From: Mycobacterium sp.
GTDB taxonomy: Bacteria; Actinomycetota; Actinomycetes; Mycobacteriales; Mycobacteriaceae
Assembly (NCBI GenBank): GCA_025965895.1
Contig: JAOPWC010000014.1
Span: forward strand, 1-45,162
Direction of reading: 5' to 3'
Length of the DNA: 45,162 bases
Shown: piece by piece, positions 25,683 through 32,794 of the stretch
Layout of the letters: each line of letters opens with the position of its first letter
Numbering within the stretch: the first letter of the stretch is position 1
Made by a program: the position numbers and the translations under genes
The notes under the pieces: model-generated
What the model saw: the letters and a program-made list of their open reading frames with translations, nothing else
What the model was told of the DNA's origin: nothing
The model's database searches: none

Positions 25683-27248
25683 TCAGGCGGGGCAGAACGT
25701 GTCGGTGGGCGGCAGGTTGCCGCTGTCCAGATAGCCGACCAACGGCGGCACCGCACACGGCGAGAAGATGCTGACGCCGTGGCCGATGCCCTGCCACATC
25801 ACGCGCCTGCTCGCCATTCCGGCGTTGATTACCGTCGCCGACGCCGCGCCGACCCCGTCGGAGCCGACCACCGGGTCGTACGGGCCGCCCATGAGCAGCG
25901 CGTTCACCTTGAGGTTCTTCGGCTCCGGTGGCGCGGTGCCGCTGGGCCAGTTCAGGCACTTGACGAGGTTCAGGGCGCCGACGGTGCCGAACTCGGGATA
26001 CAGCTTGCCCCAGGCGACGACCAGTTCCCGGACGCGGTCGGGCGTGGGGCGGTTGAGTGAATCGCTGCAGGTGTTGACGAACTGTCCGTCGGTCTGGCGC
26101 AGCGACTGTGCCTGGTTGACCAAATTGGTCAGTTGGTTGGTATCGCCGGACCGGGCCGATACCAGCGCGCCGGCCAGCGCATTGGTACTCGACACCCGAT
26201 CGCCGTGTGGGTAGGCGAGCGCGGTGCTGATCGCCTCGGCCAGCGAGGCCACCGACGCGCCGCCCGGCCCCTGGCCCGCCCTCGCCGCGGCAAGCAGCGC
26301 GTCGACCGCGCCCTTCGGGTCCGGTCCGAGGGGGCAGTTCGCGGCCGCGCACTGCGTCGCGAATGCCTCAAGCGCCGCCTGCTGGCCCTTCACCTGCTGC
26401 TCGGCGGCCGCCTCCGCGCTGATTCCCGTCGGCAGCGGCGAATCGAGGATCAGCCGGGCGACCTTGTTGGGGTGCAGTCCGGCGTAGGCCAGTGCGATCT
26501 GGGCGCCGTTGCCGATGCCGAGCAGCGCCAGCGAGGGAACATCCCAGGTGCTGCGGAGCCGCTCGATGTCTTCGGCGGCGTGGGAGTTGTCGTAGGCCGA
26601 GTCGCCGGGGGCGATCGTGTCGGTGCAGTTCGTCGTCGCGGTCATCGTGATCGCGCCGAGGTTCGCGACCGGATCGTCGCCGGACTCGAACTGCGCCTGG
26701 TTGTGCATCTCCTGGCGGTCGAACGGGTCCCGGCAGTCCAGGGATCCCGACATGCCGATGCCGCGACGGTCGACGGCGAGGATCGGGTGGCTGTTCAGGA
26801 CGTCCGCCCCGGACCGGGACAACCACACCGGCAGCTGCAGCGACGAGGGCATGTCGGACCCGGTGGTGAAGACCAGCGGCCCTGCGTCAGGCGGCGTCTG
26901 CGCCGAGCGTGCCCGCACCACGCCTATGGTCAGCGTGCCGGTTGCGCCGTTGATGGGGTCGAGGCCGGAGTCGTAGCTCGCACAATCGAGCGTCACCCCC
27001 ACGGGCGCGGCGGCGCCCGCGTCGCTGAACTCCCGCGACGTGCAGTCCCGCCACGCCAAGTCGTTCTTGGGTGCCGCGACGGGCGGTGGACCGCTCGGTT
27101 TGGGAGCCGAGGTGATGGCACCGGCTACCCGCTGGGAGTTGGTCGCGTAGCGGGGGTTGGCCGCCAACCCCGGCGCGCACCCGGCCAGCAAAGCGGTCAC
27201 CGCGAGAACCGTCACGACGAGCTGACGCGGCGCAAACATGCTGCCCAC
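25683..27248 (-). CDS. Secreted lipoprotein, tripeptidyl-aminopeptidase-like hydrolase with Asn at the nucleophile
   Basis: Orthologue of Rv2672, 521 residues (GTG 27248; ATG 27239 is a good alternative). Signal peptide with a lipobox LLAGC (Cys24), so probably a lipoprotein outside the membrane. The alpha/beta-hydrolase fold resembles mycobacterial CaeA/SlpD-type proteases: HPILAVDRRGIGMSG, elbow LLGIGNGAQIALAYAGLHP, acid-loop GGPYDPVVG and the His in WQGIGHGVSIF. The elbow normally has Ser (GxSxG); here it is Asn247, while the His remains. Either the protein has lost hydrolase activity or uses another residue. Cysteine pairs in the C-terminal cap suggest disulfides. Confidence 0.87.
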   Translation of the reverse strand: MGSMFAPRQLVVTVLAVTALLAGCAPGLAANPRYATNSQRVAGAITSAPKPSGPPPVAAPKNDLAWRDCTSREFSDAGAAAPVGVTLDCASYDSGLDPINGATGTLTIGVVRARSAQTPPDAGPLVFTTGSDMPSSLQLPVWLSRSGADVLNSHPILAVDRRGIGMSGSLDCRDPFDRQEMHNQAQFESGDDPVANLGAITMTATTNCTDTIAPGDSAYDNSHAAEDIERLRSTWDVPSLALLGIGNGAQIALAYAGLHPNKVARLILDSPLPTGISAEAAAEQQVKGQQAALEAFATQCAAANCPLGPDPKGAVDALLAAARAGQGPGGASVASLAEAISTALAYPHGDRVSSTNALAGALVSARSGDTNQLTNLVNQAQSLRQTDGQFVNTCSDSLNRPTPDRVRELVVAWGKLYPEFGTVGALNLVKCLNWPSGTAPPEPKNLKVNALLMGGPYDPVVGSDGVGAASATVINAGMASRRVMWQGIGHGVSIFSPCAVPPLVGYLDSGNLPPTDTFCPA

Positions 27249-27262
27249 ATTAGCGACTGGTT

Positions 27263-28042
27263 TCAGGCACTCCGGGAAAAGAGCTGGTAGAGGTAACCGT
27301 CCTCGTCGGTCAGCACGTGCGACGCGTGCAGACGGGTCATCGCCGACGTGGCGGCGAATGCGATCCGCACGGCAGCGCCGGCGACCAGCATCGGCGCGAC
27401 GGTAAGCGCCAGCTGGTCAAGCAAACCCGCTGCGACGATCTGCCCGAGCAGCGTGGGGCCCCCCTCACACAACACGCGGTACAGCCCGCGCCGCGCAAGC
27501 TCGGCGAGTACTGCGGCCGGGTCGACGACGATGGGATCGGTGGTGGACGCGTCAAACACCTCGGCACAGCCATGCAGGCGATCGCGGGTGGCCACGAACG
27601 ACGCGGTGGTCGTGAAGATCACCGGCGGTGTCTCGGTGCGCAGGAACAGCCGGCTGTCGGGTTCCAGCGCCCCCGACGCGGTTATCACCGCGATCGGCGG
27701 TACCTCCCGCTGGCCGCGGGCCTGCCGGCGCTGGCGCGCCGCGACGGTCAGCTGAGCGCCGGAGTAGTTTTCGGCCCGAACGGTGCCGGCGCCGACGAGC
27801 ACAACGTCGGCGACTTCCCGCAGCACCGTGAACAGCGCCCGGTCGCCCGCTCCGGCCAGCCCACCCGCACGGCCGTCGACGGTTGCGGCGCCGTCGAGGC
27901 TCGCGATCATGTTGGCCCGCACCCAGCAACGAGACAGTTCATCGGGATAGTCGTACAGCTGCGCGAGCTCTGCGGCATCGACCTCGCGGACCGACCCCAG
28001 CAAGGCGAAGTGCGTGGGTGCGTCCTCATCGGTCACAGCCAC
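27263..28042 (-). CDS. ribD: RibD C-terminal-type reductase (Rv2671-like)
   Basis: 259 residues with a bacterial bifunctional deaminase-reductase C-terminal fold only: WVRANMIASLDGAATVDGRA, VVLVGAGTVRAENYSG, YRVLCEGGPTLLGQIVAAGL and LALTVAPMLVAG. The deaminase half of true RibD is absent. In M. tuberculosis Rv2671 has been shown to act as an NADPH-dependent dihydrofolate reductase-like enzyme whose overexpression affects antifolate response, so the symbol ribD is historical. It starts with GTG 28042 and follows the upstream divergent ZapE gene; the Rv2672-like gene is 14 nt downstream. Confidence 0.88.
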   Translation of the reverse strand: MAVTDEDAPTHFALLGSVREVDAAELAQLYDYPDELSRCWVRANMIASLDGAATVDGRAGGLAGAGDRALFTVLREVADVVLVGAGTVRAENYSGAQLTVAARQRRQARGQREVPPIAVITASGALEPDSRLFLRTETPPVIFTTTASFVATRDRLHGCAEVFDASTTDPIVVDPAAVLAELARRGLYRVLCEGGPTLLGQIVAAGLLDQLALTVAPMLVAGAAVRIAFAATSAMTRLHASHVLTDEDGYLYQLFSRSA

Positions 28043-28058
28043 GATTGCAGCACGTGGC

Positions 28059-28064
28059 TACAGT
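28059..28064 (+). promoter_or_regulatory. -10 element of the zapE-like gene (leaderless)
   Basis: TACAGT exactly 6 nt before ATG 28071, in the short divergent gap with the ribD-like gene. Confidence 0.55.
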
Positions 28065-28070
28065 GCGAGC

Positions 28071-29114
28071 ATGAGCCGCCCCGGCGATGTCGCCCACCTG
28101 GTCGATCGGCACCCCGCGGTGTCGTCGGGCCGGCTCGTCGCCCAGCTCGTGCCGCCACCGACCTTCGCGGGCGTCAGCTTTGAGAGCTATTACCCTGACC
28201 CCGCCGAACCGAGCCAGGCGATGGCGGTGCGAGCCTGCCGCGGCTTCGCCGAGCTGGCGGTGCAGCGCCGGGCGGGCAGGAAGCGGCTGTTCGGCAAGCC
28301 GGCGGTGCAACCCGGTGCGGGGCTCTACCTGGACGGGGGTTTCGGCGTGGGCAAGACCCACCTGCTGGCCTCGCTGTACTTCGCGCTGCCGGAGGACGCG
28401 GCGCATCCCAAGGCGTTCGCCACGTTCGGCGAGCTGACGCAGCTGGCCGGGGTGTTCGGCTACCTCGAGTGCATCGACATGCTCGACGACTACGTCATGG
28501 TGTGCATCGACGAGTTCGAGCTCGATGACCCCGGCAACACCGTGCTGGTCTCGCGGCTGCTGTCCGAGCTCGTCGCCCGGGGCGTTTCGGTCGCCGCAAC
28601 GTCGAACACGCTCCCTGAACAACTGGGCGAAGGGCGTTTCGCCGCCGAGGATTTCCTGCGCGAGATCAACACGCTGGCAGCCATTTTCACGGCGGTGCGC
28701 ATCGACGGCCCCGACTACCGGCACCGCGATCTACCGCCGGCCCCGGCACCGTTGACCGAGCGCGAAGTCCGCGAACGCGCCACCGAGATCGACGGCGCCA
28801 CCATTGACGACTTCGACGAGCTCTGCGCTCACCTGGCCACGATGCACCCGTCGCGCTACCTCGCGCTGATCGAGGGAGTGCGGGCGGTGTTCCTGACAGG
28901 GGTGCACCCGATCGAGGACCAGAACGTCGCGCTGCGGCTGGTCGCGTTGACCGACCGGCTCTACGACGCCGGCATTCCTGTGGTGGCGTCGGGCGCGAAG
29001 CTCGACATGATCTTCAGTGCGGAGATGCTGGCCGGCGGCTTTCGCAAGAAGTACTTGCGCGCCACCTCGCGGCTGCTGGCGTTGACCAGTGCCGGCACCG
29101 CCGGCGTGCCCTGA
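28071..29114 (+). CDS. zapE: AFG1/ZapE-family ATPase
   Basis: Orthologue of Rv2670c, 347 residues. AAA+ core with Walker A GGFGVGKTHLL (about 89-99), Walker B YVMVCIDEFELDD (about 141-153), sensor 1 in VSVAATSNTLPEQLGEGRF and the AFG1 signature LREINTLAAIF. ZapE in E. coli acts on the Z-ring and AFG1 in mitochondrial protein quality control; the mycobacterial role is not established, so the symbol is by family. Cytosolic, membrane-associated in homologues. Confidence 0.88.
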   Translation: MSRPGDVAHLVDRHPAVSSGRLVAQLVPPPTFAGVSFESYYPDPAEPSQAMAVRACRGFAELAVQRRAGRKRLFGKPAVQPGAGLYLDGGFGVGKTHLLASLYFALPEDAAHPKAFATFGELTQLAGVFGYLECIDMLDDYVMVCIDEFELDDPGNTVLVSRLLSELVARGVSVAATSNTLPEQLGEGRFAAEDFLREINTLAAIFTAVRIDGPDYRHRDLPPAPAPLTEREVRERATEIDGATIDDFDELCAHLATMHPSRYLALIEGVRAVFLTGVHPIEDQNVALRLVALTDRLYDAGIPVVASGAKLDMIFSAEMLAGGFRKKYLRATSRLLALTSAGTAGVP

Positions 29115-29117
29115 CCG

Positions 29118-29648
29118 TTACAGCATCCGCACCATCACATAGTCGTTTTCGATGTGCGTGCCCACCCGAAAAGTCTTGGTGCCGTTGATCGTGAAGCCGT
29201 ACCTGGCGTAGAAGCGCTGTGCCCGCCGGTTCTTCTGGTTCACCCCCAGCCACATACTGTTGGCCGCCATGTCGTTGGCGTGCTTGAGAGCTGCCCCCAT
29301 CAAAGCCCCGGCAACGCCGGTCCGCTGGCTGTCGGGCAGCACGTACATCTTCGACAGTTCGACGGTGGGCCGGACTGTGACCGACCTCTGGACATCGGCG
29401 TCATCGACGATGCCGCGAATCAGCATGGCGTATCCGACGATTCGGCCGTCGTCCCGAGCAGTGAGGACCACCCGGTCGGGGTCGCCCAGGTACTCGGCGA
29501 ACCGCGCCGGGGAGAGGTTGGCCCCGATGAACAGCGCGATGTTCGCCGGCGACGACGACGGCGGGCAGGCCAACGGGAACGTGTGTGCCGCGACGGTGGC
29601 GAGTTCCCCGGTGTCGGCGACGTCGGCCACCACAACCTGTACAGCCAT
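29118..29648 (-). CDS. GNAT-family N-acetyltransferase
   Basis: Orthologue of Rv2669, 176 residues from ATG 29648. Acetyl-CoA motif A: VELSKMYVLPDSQRTGVAGA, with the Q/R-x-x-G-x-A/G loop as QRTGVAGALM; C-terminal WLGVNQKNRRAQRFYARYGF is the typical motif B. Substrate unknown. Its stop lies 4 nt from the ZapE gene stop (convergent), and it follows the exported-protein gene by 8 nt. Confidence 0.88.
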   Translation of the reverse strand: MAVQVVVADVADTGELATVAAHTFPLACPPSSSPANIALFIGANLSPARFAEYLGDPDRVVLTARDDGRIVGYAMLIRGIVDDADVQRSVTVRPTVELSKMYVLPDSQRTGVAGALMGAALKHANDMAANSMWLGVNQKNRRAQRFYARYGFTINGTKTFRVGTHIENDYVMVRML

Positions 29649-29656
29649 GACGGCTA

Positions 29657-30163
29657 TTAAGGTAGCGCCTCCGTCTGGTTCCATTGCGCGAGGTGCAGGC
29701 CGGTCGTCCGGTCGACCAGCAGGACACTTGAGGGCGCGTCGCGGTAGCAGTCCCAAAAGACGGCGCCGCCGACCGTGGAACCCTGCGGCGCGTTCAGCAA
29801 CGCGTACTGAAGCGCATCGGGAGCGTCGCTGTTGCGTGGCTCGTAGGCGTCACCGGTCAGCGTCACTCCCCTGAACGCGAAGACGGTCGCCATGGAGCTG
29901 GGGGTCGGGACCCGGACCGCATGAACGACCACGTCGGCCCGGTAGACCTGGTGGTGCGGGGAGCGGGTCGGATAGCCCCAGCCGGGCGGCACATCCGACG
30001 GCTCGATGCTGACGACGTTGACATCGGCGATGAGCCCGTTGTAGTCGACGCGGAGGGTGTCGCCGAGACGTCCGATCGGGGCGTCGACCGCGGATGCGGG
30101 CGGAGCCAGGAGAGCACCGACGGCGGCCATCGCGGCGAGCAGGCCCATCAGGCAGCGGCTCAT
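29657..30163 (-). CDS. Exported protein of unknown function (Rv2668-like)
   Basis: 168 residues with a clear signal peptide (MSRCLMGLLAAMAAVGALLA, cleavage after PPASA). The mature part has VDYNGLIADVNVVSIEPSDV, YRADVVVHAVRVPTP and a C-terminal VFWDCYRDAPSSVLLVDR; it reads as a DUF1942-like beta-sandwich of the MPT63 type. I choose ATG 30163 because AAGGAGG lies 5 nt before it; the in-frame ATG at 30166 is too close to the Shine-Dalgarno. Secreted or periplasmic. Confidence 0.8.
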   Translation of the reverse strand: MSRCLMGLLAAMAAVGALLAPPASAVDAPIGRLGDTLRVDYNGLIADVNVVSIEPSDVPPGWGYPTRSPHHQVYRADVVVHAVRVPTPSSMATVFAFRGVTLTGDAYEPRNSDAPDALQYALLNAPQGSTVGGAVFWDCYRDAPSSVLLVDRTTGLHLAQWNQTEALP

Positions 30164-30241
30164 CATCCCCTCCTTGTATAGGACCGCATGATGGCACACC
30201 GACGGGGCCGACGCGCGCGGGTTGGTCGAGGTGGCCGGCGG

Positions 30242-30670
30242 TCAGGAAGCCCAGGGCCCGAACCCGCCGACTTTCCCGATCGTGATGCGGGTCAGATAGC
30301 CCGGCGGTGGGTCGTCCATCGGCGGGAACTTCGCGTTCGGTCCGATCATCGTCTTGGCCAGCTCGGCCAGCACTTCCGGCGCGCCGCCTTCCTCGATGCG
30401 GGCGGTGCCGGTGATCGACAGGTACGGCGTCATGGTGCCGCTGCGGTCCAGCGAGACGACAGTCAGCGCGACCCGGGGGTCCCGGCGTACGTTGCGGACC
30501 TTTTTGTGTTCGGCCAGGTGTGCGGTGACGATCTCGTCGTCGCCATCGGGTGTCGTCTGCAACGCGATCCAGACGACGCTGACCTGGGGACTGCCGTCGG
30601 GATTGAGGGTGACCAGGGTAGCGTCAGCTCCGGATCCGATCAGCGCACGCGCGTGGTCGTCCAATTTCAT
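30242..30670 (-). CDS. PPOX-class F420/FMN-dependent split-barrel protein
   Basis: 142 residues with the pyridoxamine-5'-phosphate-oxidase-like split barrel: DATLVTLNPDGSPQVSVVWI, EHKKVRNVRRDPRVALTVVS and PYLSITGTARIEEGG. The VRNVRRDPR segment is typical of flavin/deazaflavin-dependent oxidoreductases (FDOR-B) such as Rv1155. Probably F420-dependent but cofactor and substrate cannot be read from sequence. A TAGGGT hexamer 6 nt upstream overlaps the clpC2 stop codon. Confidence 0.87.
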   Translation of the reverse strand: MKLDDHARALIGSGADATLVTLNPDGSPQVSVVWIALQTTPDGDDEIVTAHLAEHKKVRNVRRDPRVALTVVSLDRSGTMTPYLSITGTARIEEGGAPEVLAELAKTMIGPNAKFPPMDDPPPGYLTRITIGKVGGFGPWAS

Positions 30671-30676
30671 GGGAGA

Positions 30677-30682
30677 ACCCTA
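30677..30682 (-). promoter_or_regulatory. -10 element of the PPOX gene overlapping clpC2 stop
   Basis: TAGGGT on the minus strand, 6 nt before ATG 30670. Its first three bases are the TAG stop codon of clpC2, so the gene can be transcribed independently of the clpC2 operator. Confidence 0.5.
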
Positions 30683-31411
30683 CGCCGGCGGCTGGTCCCG
30701 TCCCGCCGTGATGGACGTCAGTGCGGCGGCCAGATCGGCCTCGACGCCGGCCTTGTCGAGGCCGAGCGCGTGCAGCGTGCCGTCGTCGTCTTCAGATTCG
30801 AGCAGGGCCAGCAGGATGTGTTCGGTGCCAATGTAGTTGTGGCCCAACCGAAGCGCCTCGCGCAACGTCAGCTCCAACACTTTGCGTGCCGCCCCGCTGA
30901 ACGCCACGAGCGCCGGCAGGTCGGGTTGGCGCGGCGGCAGCTGCACCGCGGCGCGGATCGATTCGATGGCGACGTCCTGGCGGTTGAGCAGTGTCGCTGC
31001 CAGCGACCGGGGATCAGCCAGCAATGCGAGCAGCAGGTGCGCCGGAGTGATCTCGGCGTTGCCGGCGTCGTGAGCGGTGTTTTGCGCGATCACCACGACG
31101 TCGCGGGCCCGTGGGGTGAAGCGGGCAAATCCCTGATCGGGGTCCAGTGCGGACGGCTCTGCCTTGGGCACGAACCGCTTCTGTGCGGCCTGCTTGGTGA
31201 CGCCCATACTTTTGCCGATGTCGGTCCACGAGGCGCCTGAGCGGCGGGCCTGGTCGACGAAGTGGCCGATCAGGTGGTCGGCGAGTTCGCCGAGGTGCTC
31301 CGCGGCCAGCACGGCGTCAGCGAGCTGATCGAGCGCATCGGCGTGCACCGTCTTTATCGCGTTGATCAGGTCGTCGAGGCGGATTGGATAGTCGATCGGC
31401 GCCGGCGTCAT
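30680..31411 (-). CDS. clpC2: ClpC2, Clp N-domain protein with a helix-turn-helix
   Basis: 243 residues, orthologue of Rv2667. N-terminal helical domain with an HTH at about 60-80 (ASWTDIGKSMGVTKQAAQKR) and a C-terminal pair of Clp repeats from about 95 (FARFTPRARDVVVIAQ to HNYIGTEHILLALL) like the ClpC1 N-terminal domain; there is no AAA+ ATPase. ClpC2 is reported to bind cyclomarin-type drugs and phosphoarginine, shielding ClpC1, and to control its own promoter. The ATG follows a TTGACG-N18-TACAGT promoter that is overlapped by two perfect inverted repeats, which fits autorepression by the HTH. Confidence 0.93.
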   Translation of the reverse strand: MTPAPIDYPIRLDDLINAIKTVHADALDQLADAVLAAEHLGELADHLIGHFVDQARRSGASWTDIGKSMGVTKQAAQKRFVPKAEPSALDPDQGFARFTPRARDVVVIAQNTAHDAGNAEITPAHLLLALLADPRSLAATLLNRQDVAIESIRAAVQLPPRQPDLPALVAFSGAARKVLELTLREALRLGHNYIGTEHILLALLESEDDDGTLHALGLDKAGVEADLAAALTSITAGRDQPPA

Positions 31412-31412
31412 G

Positions 31413-31431
31413 CGTCAACTGTAGGTTGACG
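31413..31431. promoter_or_regulatory. clpC2 operator 1
   Basis: Inverted repeat CGTCAAC-N5-GTTGACG, 19 bp. It covers the clpC2 -10 hexamer and the transcription start. Confidence 0.75.
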
Positions 31432-31447
31432 GAGGCGGTGTCGTCAA
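31418..31447 (-). promoter_or_regulatory. clpC2 promoter (leaderless)
   Basis: On the minus strand: -35 TTGACG (31442-31447), 18-bp spacer, -10 TACAGT (31418-31423), then 6 nt to ATG 31411. This is the best SigA-type promoter in the window; both hexamers lie inside operators. Confidence 0.7.
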
Positions 31448-31460
31448 CCTGGGGTTGACG
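31442..31460. promoter_or_regulatory. clpC2 operator 2
   Basis: Inverted repeat CGTCAACC-N3-GGTTGACG, 19 bp, same outer half-sites as operator 1. Centres are 29 bp apart, close to three helical turns. It covers the -35 hexamer. Confidence 0.75.
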
Positions 31461-31609
31461 CGTAAAACGGTGTTCGCGATCGCGCTCGCGCCGCTGGCTT
31501 TCGCGGACCGCCGCCACCGCCAGTGCCCGTCACGATGTGCATCGGCGCACCTGTGCCGTTCGTGCCGATGGGTTGGTGCTTCCCGGTCGGCGGCTCACGT
31601 CCGGGATGA
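31455..31609 (+). pseudogene. Possible frameshifted small secreted protein
   Basis: From TTG 31455 the frame encodes a signal-peptide-like start (MTRKTVFAIALAPLAFA). At about 31503-31508 a switch to the neighbouring frame gives a plausible mature chain, GPPPPPVPVTMCIGAPVPFV followed by PMGWCFPVGG, to a TGA at 31607. The two halves would join with one base change in length. The 294-nt gap between clpC2 and the SRPBCC gene has no other convincing gene. Could be chance; no homologue could be searched. Confidence 0.25.
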
Positions 31610-31754
31610 GCGTGACGCCGCCCGCAGGGTTTCCGGAACACCCGGCCCCGACTTCTGCACGTGACGACGGCGCACCGAGTTGCGCGTCATCTTCGATCGT
31701 TGCGGGTATCCGTGCGGATGAACTCGACTTCTCAGCGGCGAAAGGAACTGAGGC

Positions 31755-32204
31755 ATGACAGTGACCCGCGACATGCCCGTGGCCCGTGAACGCGTGTGGC
31801 AGGTGATTGCCGACGGCTGGACCTACTCGCAGTGGGTGGTCGGGAACAGCAGGATGCGTGCCGTCGACCACGACTGGCCGGCACCCGGCACCAGGATCAA
31901 ACACTCCATCGGCGTCTGGCCGTTCGTGATCAACGACGAGACCGTCTCGTTGAGATGTGTGCCGCTGGAGGAAATCGTTCTGCTTGCCAAGATGGGACCG
32001 GTCGGGGCCGCGGAGGTCGGCTTGCGCCTCAGCGACATTGCGGACGGATGCCGGGTCGAAATGAGCGAGGCTCCTGCCGAGGGGCCGATCAAAGTGCTCC
32101 CGGACCGGTTGACGATGATCGCAATGGACATCCGCAACCGCGAGTGTCTCTGGCGCCTCGAGCAACTCGCCGCGGCCAGGGAGCCCAGCGAGGTCAAGGA
32201 CTGA
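31755..32204 (+). CDS. SRPBCC-family (START-like) protein
   Basis: 149 residues of the polyketide-cyclase/Bet v1-like fold: TVTRDMPVARERVWQVIADG at the N-terminus, PGTRIKHSIGVWPFVINDET and the long C-terminal helix PDRLTMIAMDIRNRECLWRL, typical of mycobacterial SRPBCC proteins that bind hydrophobic ligands. AAAGGA Shine-Dalgarno. Convergent with the STAS gene, 23 nt apart. Ligand unknown. Confidence 0.85.
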   Translation: MTVTRDMPVARERVWQVIADGWTYSQWVVGNSRMRAVDHDWPAPGTRIKHSIGVWPFVINDETVSLRCVPLEEIVLLAKMGPVGAAEVGLRLSDIADGCRVEMSEAPAEGPIKVLPDRLTMIAMDIRNRECLWRLEQLAAAREPSEVKD

Positions 32205-32227
32205 ACGTCACGGACGACTGGGCGCCC

Positions 32228-32617
32228 TCAGCCGACGCCACGCAGCGCACCGTCGAGTGTGGGGTACAGCGCCAGGAAGTTATCGAGTCCCAAAACCTTC
32301 ATCGGTCTGCTGGTCGCCGGGCCGTCGGCGACAACGGCGAATCGCGTCGATTGCCCGGCCTGTTCTCGGGCTGCCACCAGAACGGTCATTCCGGCCGACG
32401 CCAGGAACTGCACCCCCGAGAGGTCGACGATGAGGGCCGCCGGGGTCCTGGAGAAGGCATCGTGTATCGCCTCGGTCAGCTGTGGCGCGGTGAGCATGTC
32501 GACCTCATGACGCACGGACAACACGGCGATCCGGTCGAGCCAGGTTTCTCGCACCTCGAATCGGGCTGGTGGTGTGGGCGACACCGACTCGCTCTCGTTG
32601 GCGGAGTGATCGATCAA
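32228..32617 (-). CDS. STAS-domain anti-sigma-factor antagonist
   Basis: About 129 residues; start taken as TTG 32617 because AGGGGG lies 6 nt upstream and the preceding in-frame residues (to 32701) are not family-like. STAS core: DRIAVLSVRHEVDMLTAPQL, LIVDLSGVQFLASAGMTVLV, and C-terminal RPMKVLGLDNFLALYPTLD. The usual D-S-S/T-G phosphosite reads A-S-A-G, leaving one candidate Ser. It lies 177 nt downstream of the PAS-PP2C phosphatase on the same strand and is its likely substrate or partner. The cognate anti-sigma kinase is not in the window. Confidence 0.85.
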   Translation of the reverse strand: MIDHSANESESVSPTPPARFEVRETWLDRIAVLSVRHEVDMLTAPQLTEAIHDAFSRTPAALIVDLSGVQFLASAGMTVLVAAREQAGQSTRFAVVADGPATSRPMKVLGLDNFLALYPTLDGALRGVG

Positions 32618-32794
32618 GGTGAACCCCCTGAATTCGTGCGAAGTGGAGCCACCGCGCGGTAGGGGCTGTGCACTCAACCCGGCCGACGCAGAACTGCACA
32701 TGACGACCGCTACGCGGTCCGCATGACGGCGGACCCGTGCTTACCACAGATTAGTCCGGCCCGGTGACGGCGCGAGTCGAGGGCCGAGTCCGTG

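Noticed and set aside
30188..31240. Plus-strand 350-codon ORF across the PPOX and clpC2 genes.
   Set aside because: Runs antisense through two conserved genes and has no domain signature.
31441..31660. Repeated GTTGACG motifs considered as the start of a CRISPR or iteron array.
   Set aside because: Only two inverted repeats exist, both centred on the clpC2 promoter; there are no regular spacers or further copies.
31704..31709. GGGTAT, a SigF-type -10 hexamer, 45 nt before the SRPBCC gene.
   Set aside because: No GTTT-like -35 occurs at 15-17 nt upstream; the nearest GTTG is about 21 nt away.
31537..31758. Plus-strand ORF of 73 codons ending in an ATGA overlap with the SRPBCC gene.
   Set aside because: The overlap is attractive, but third-position base use is poor, no Shine-Dalgarno is present and the sequence has no recognisable feature.
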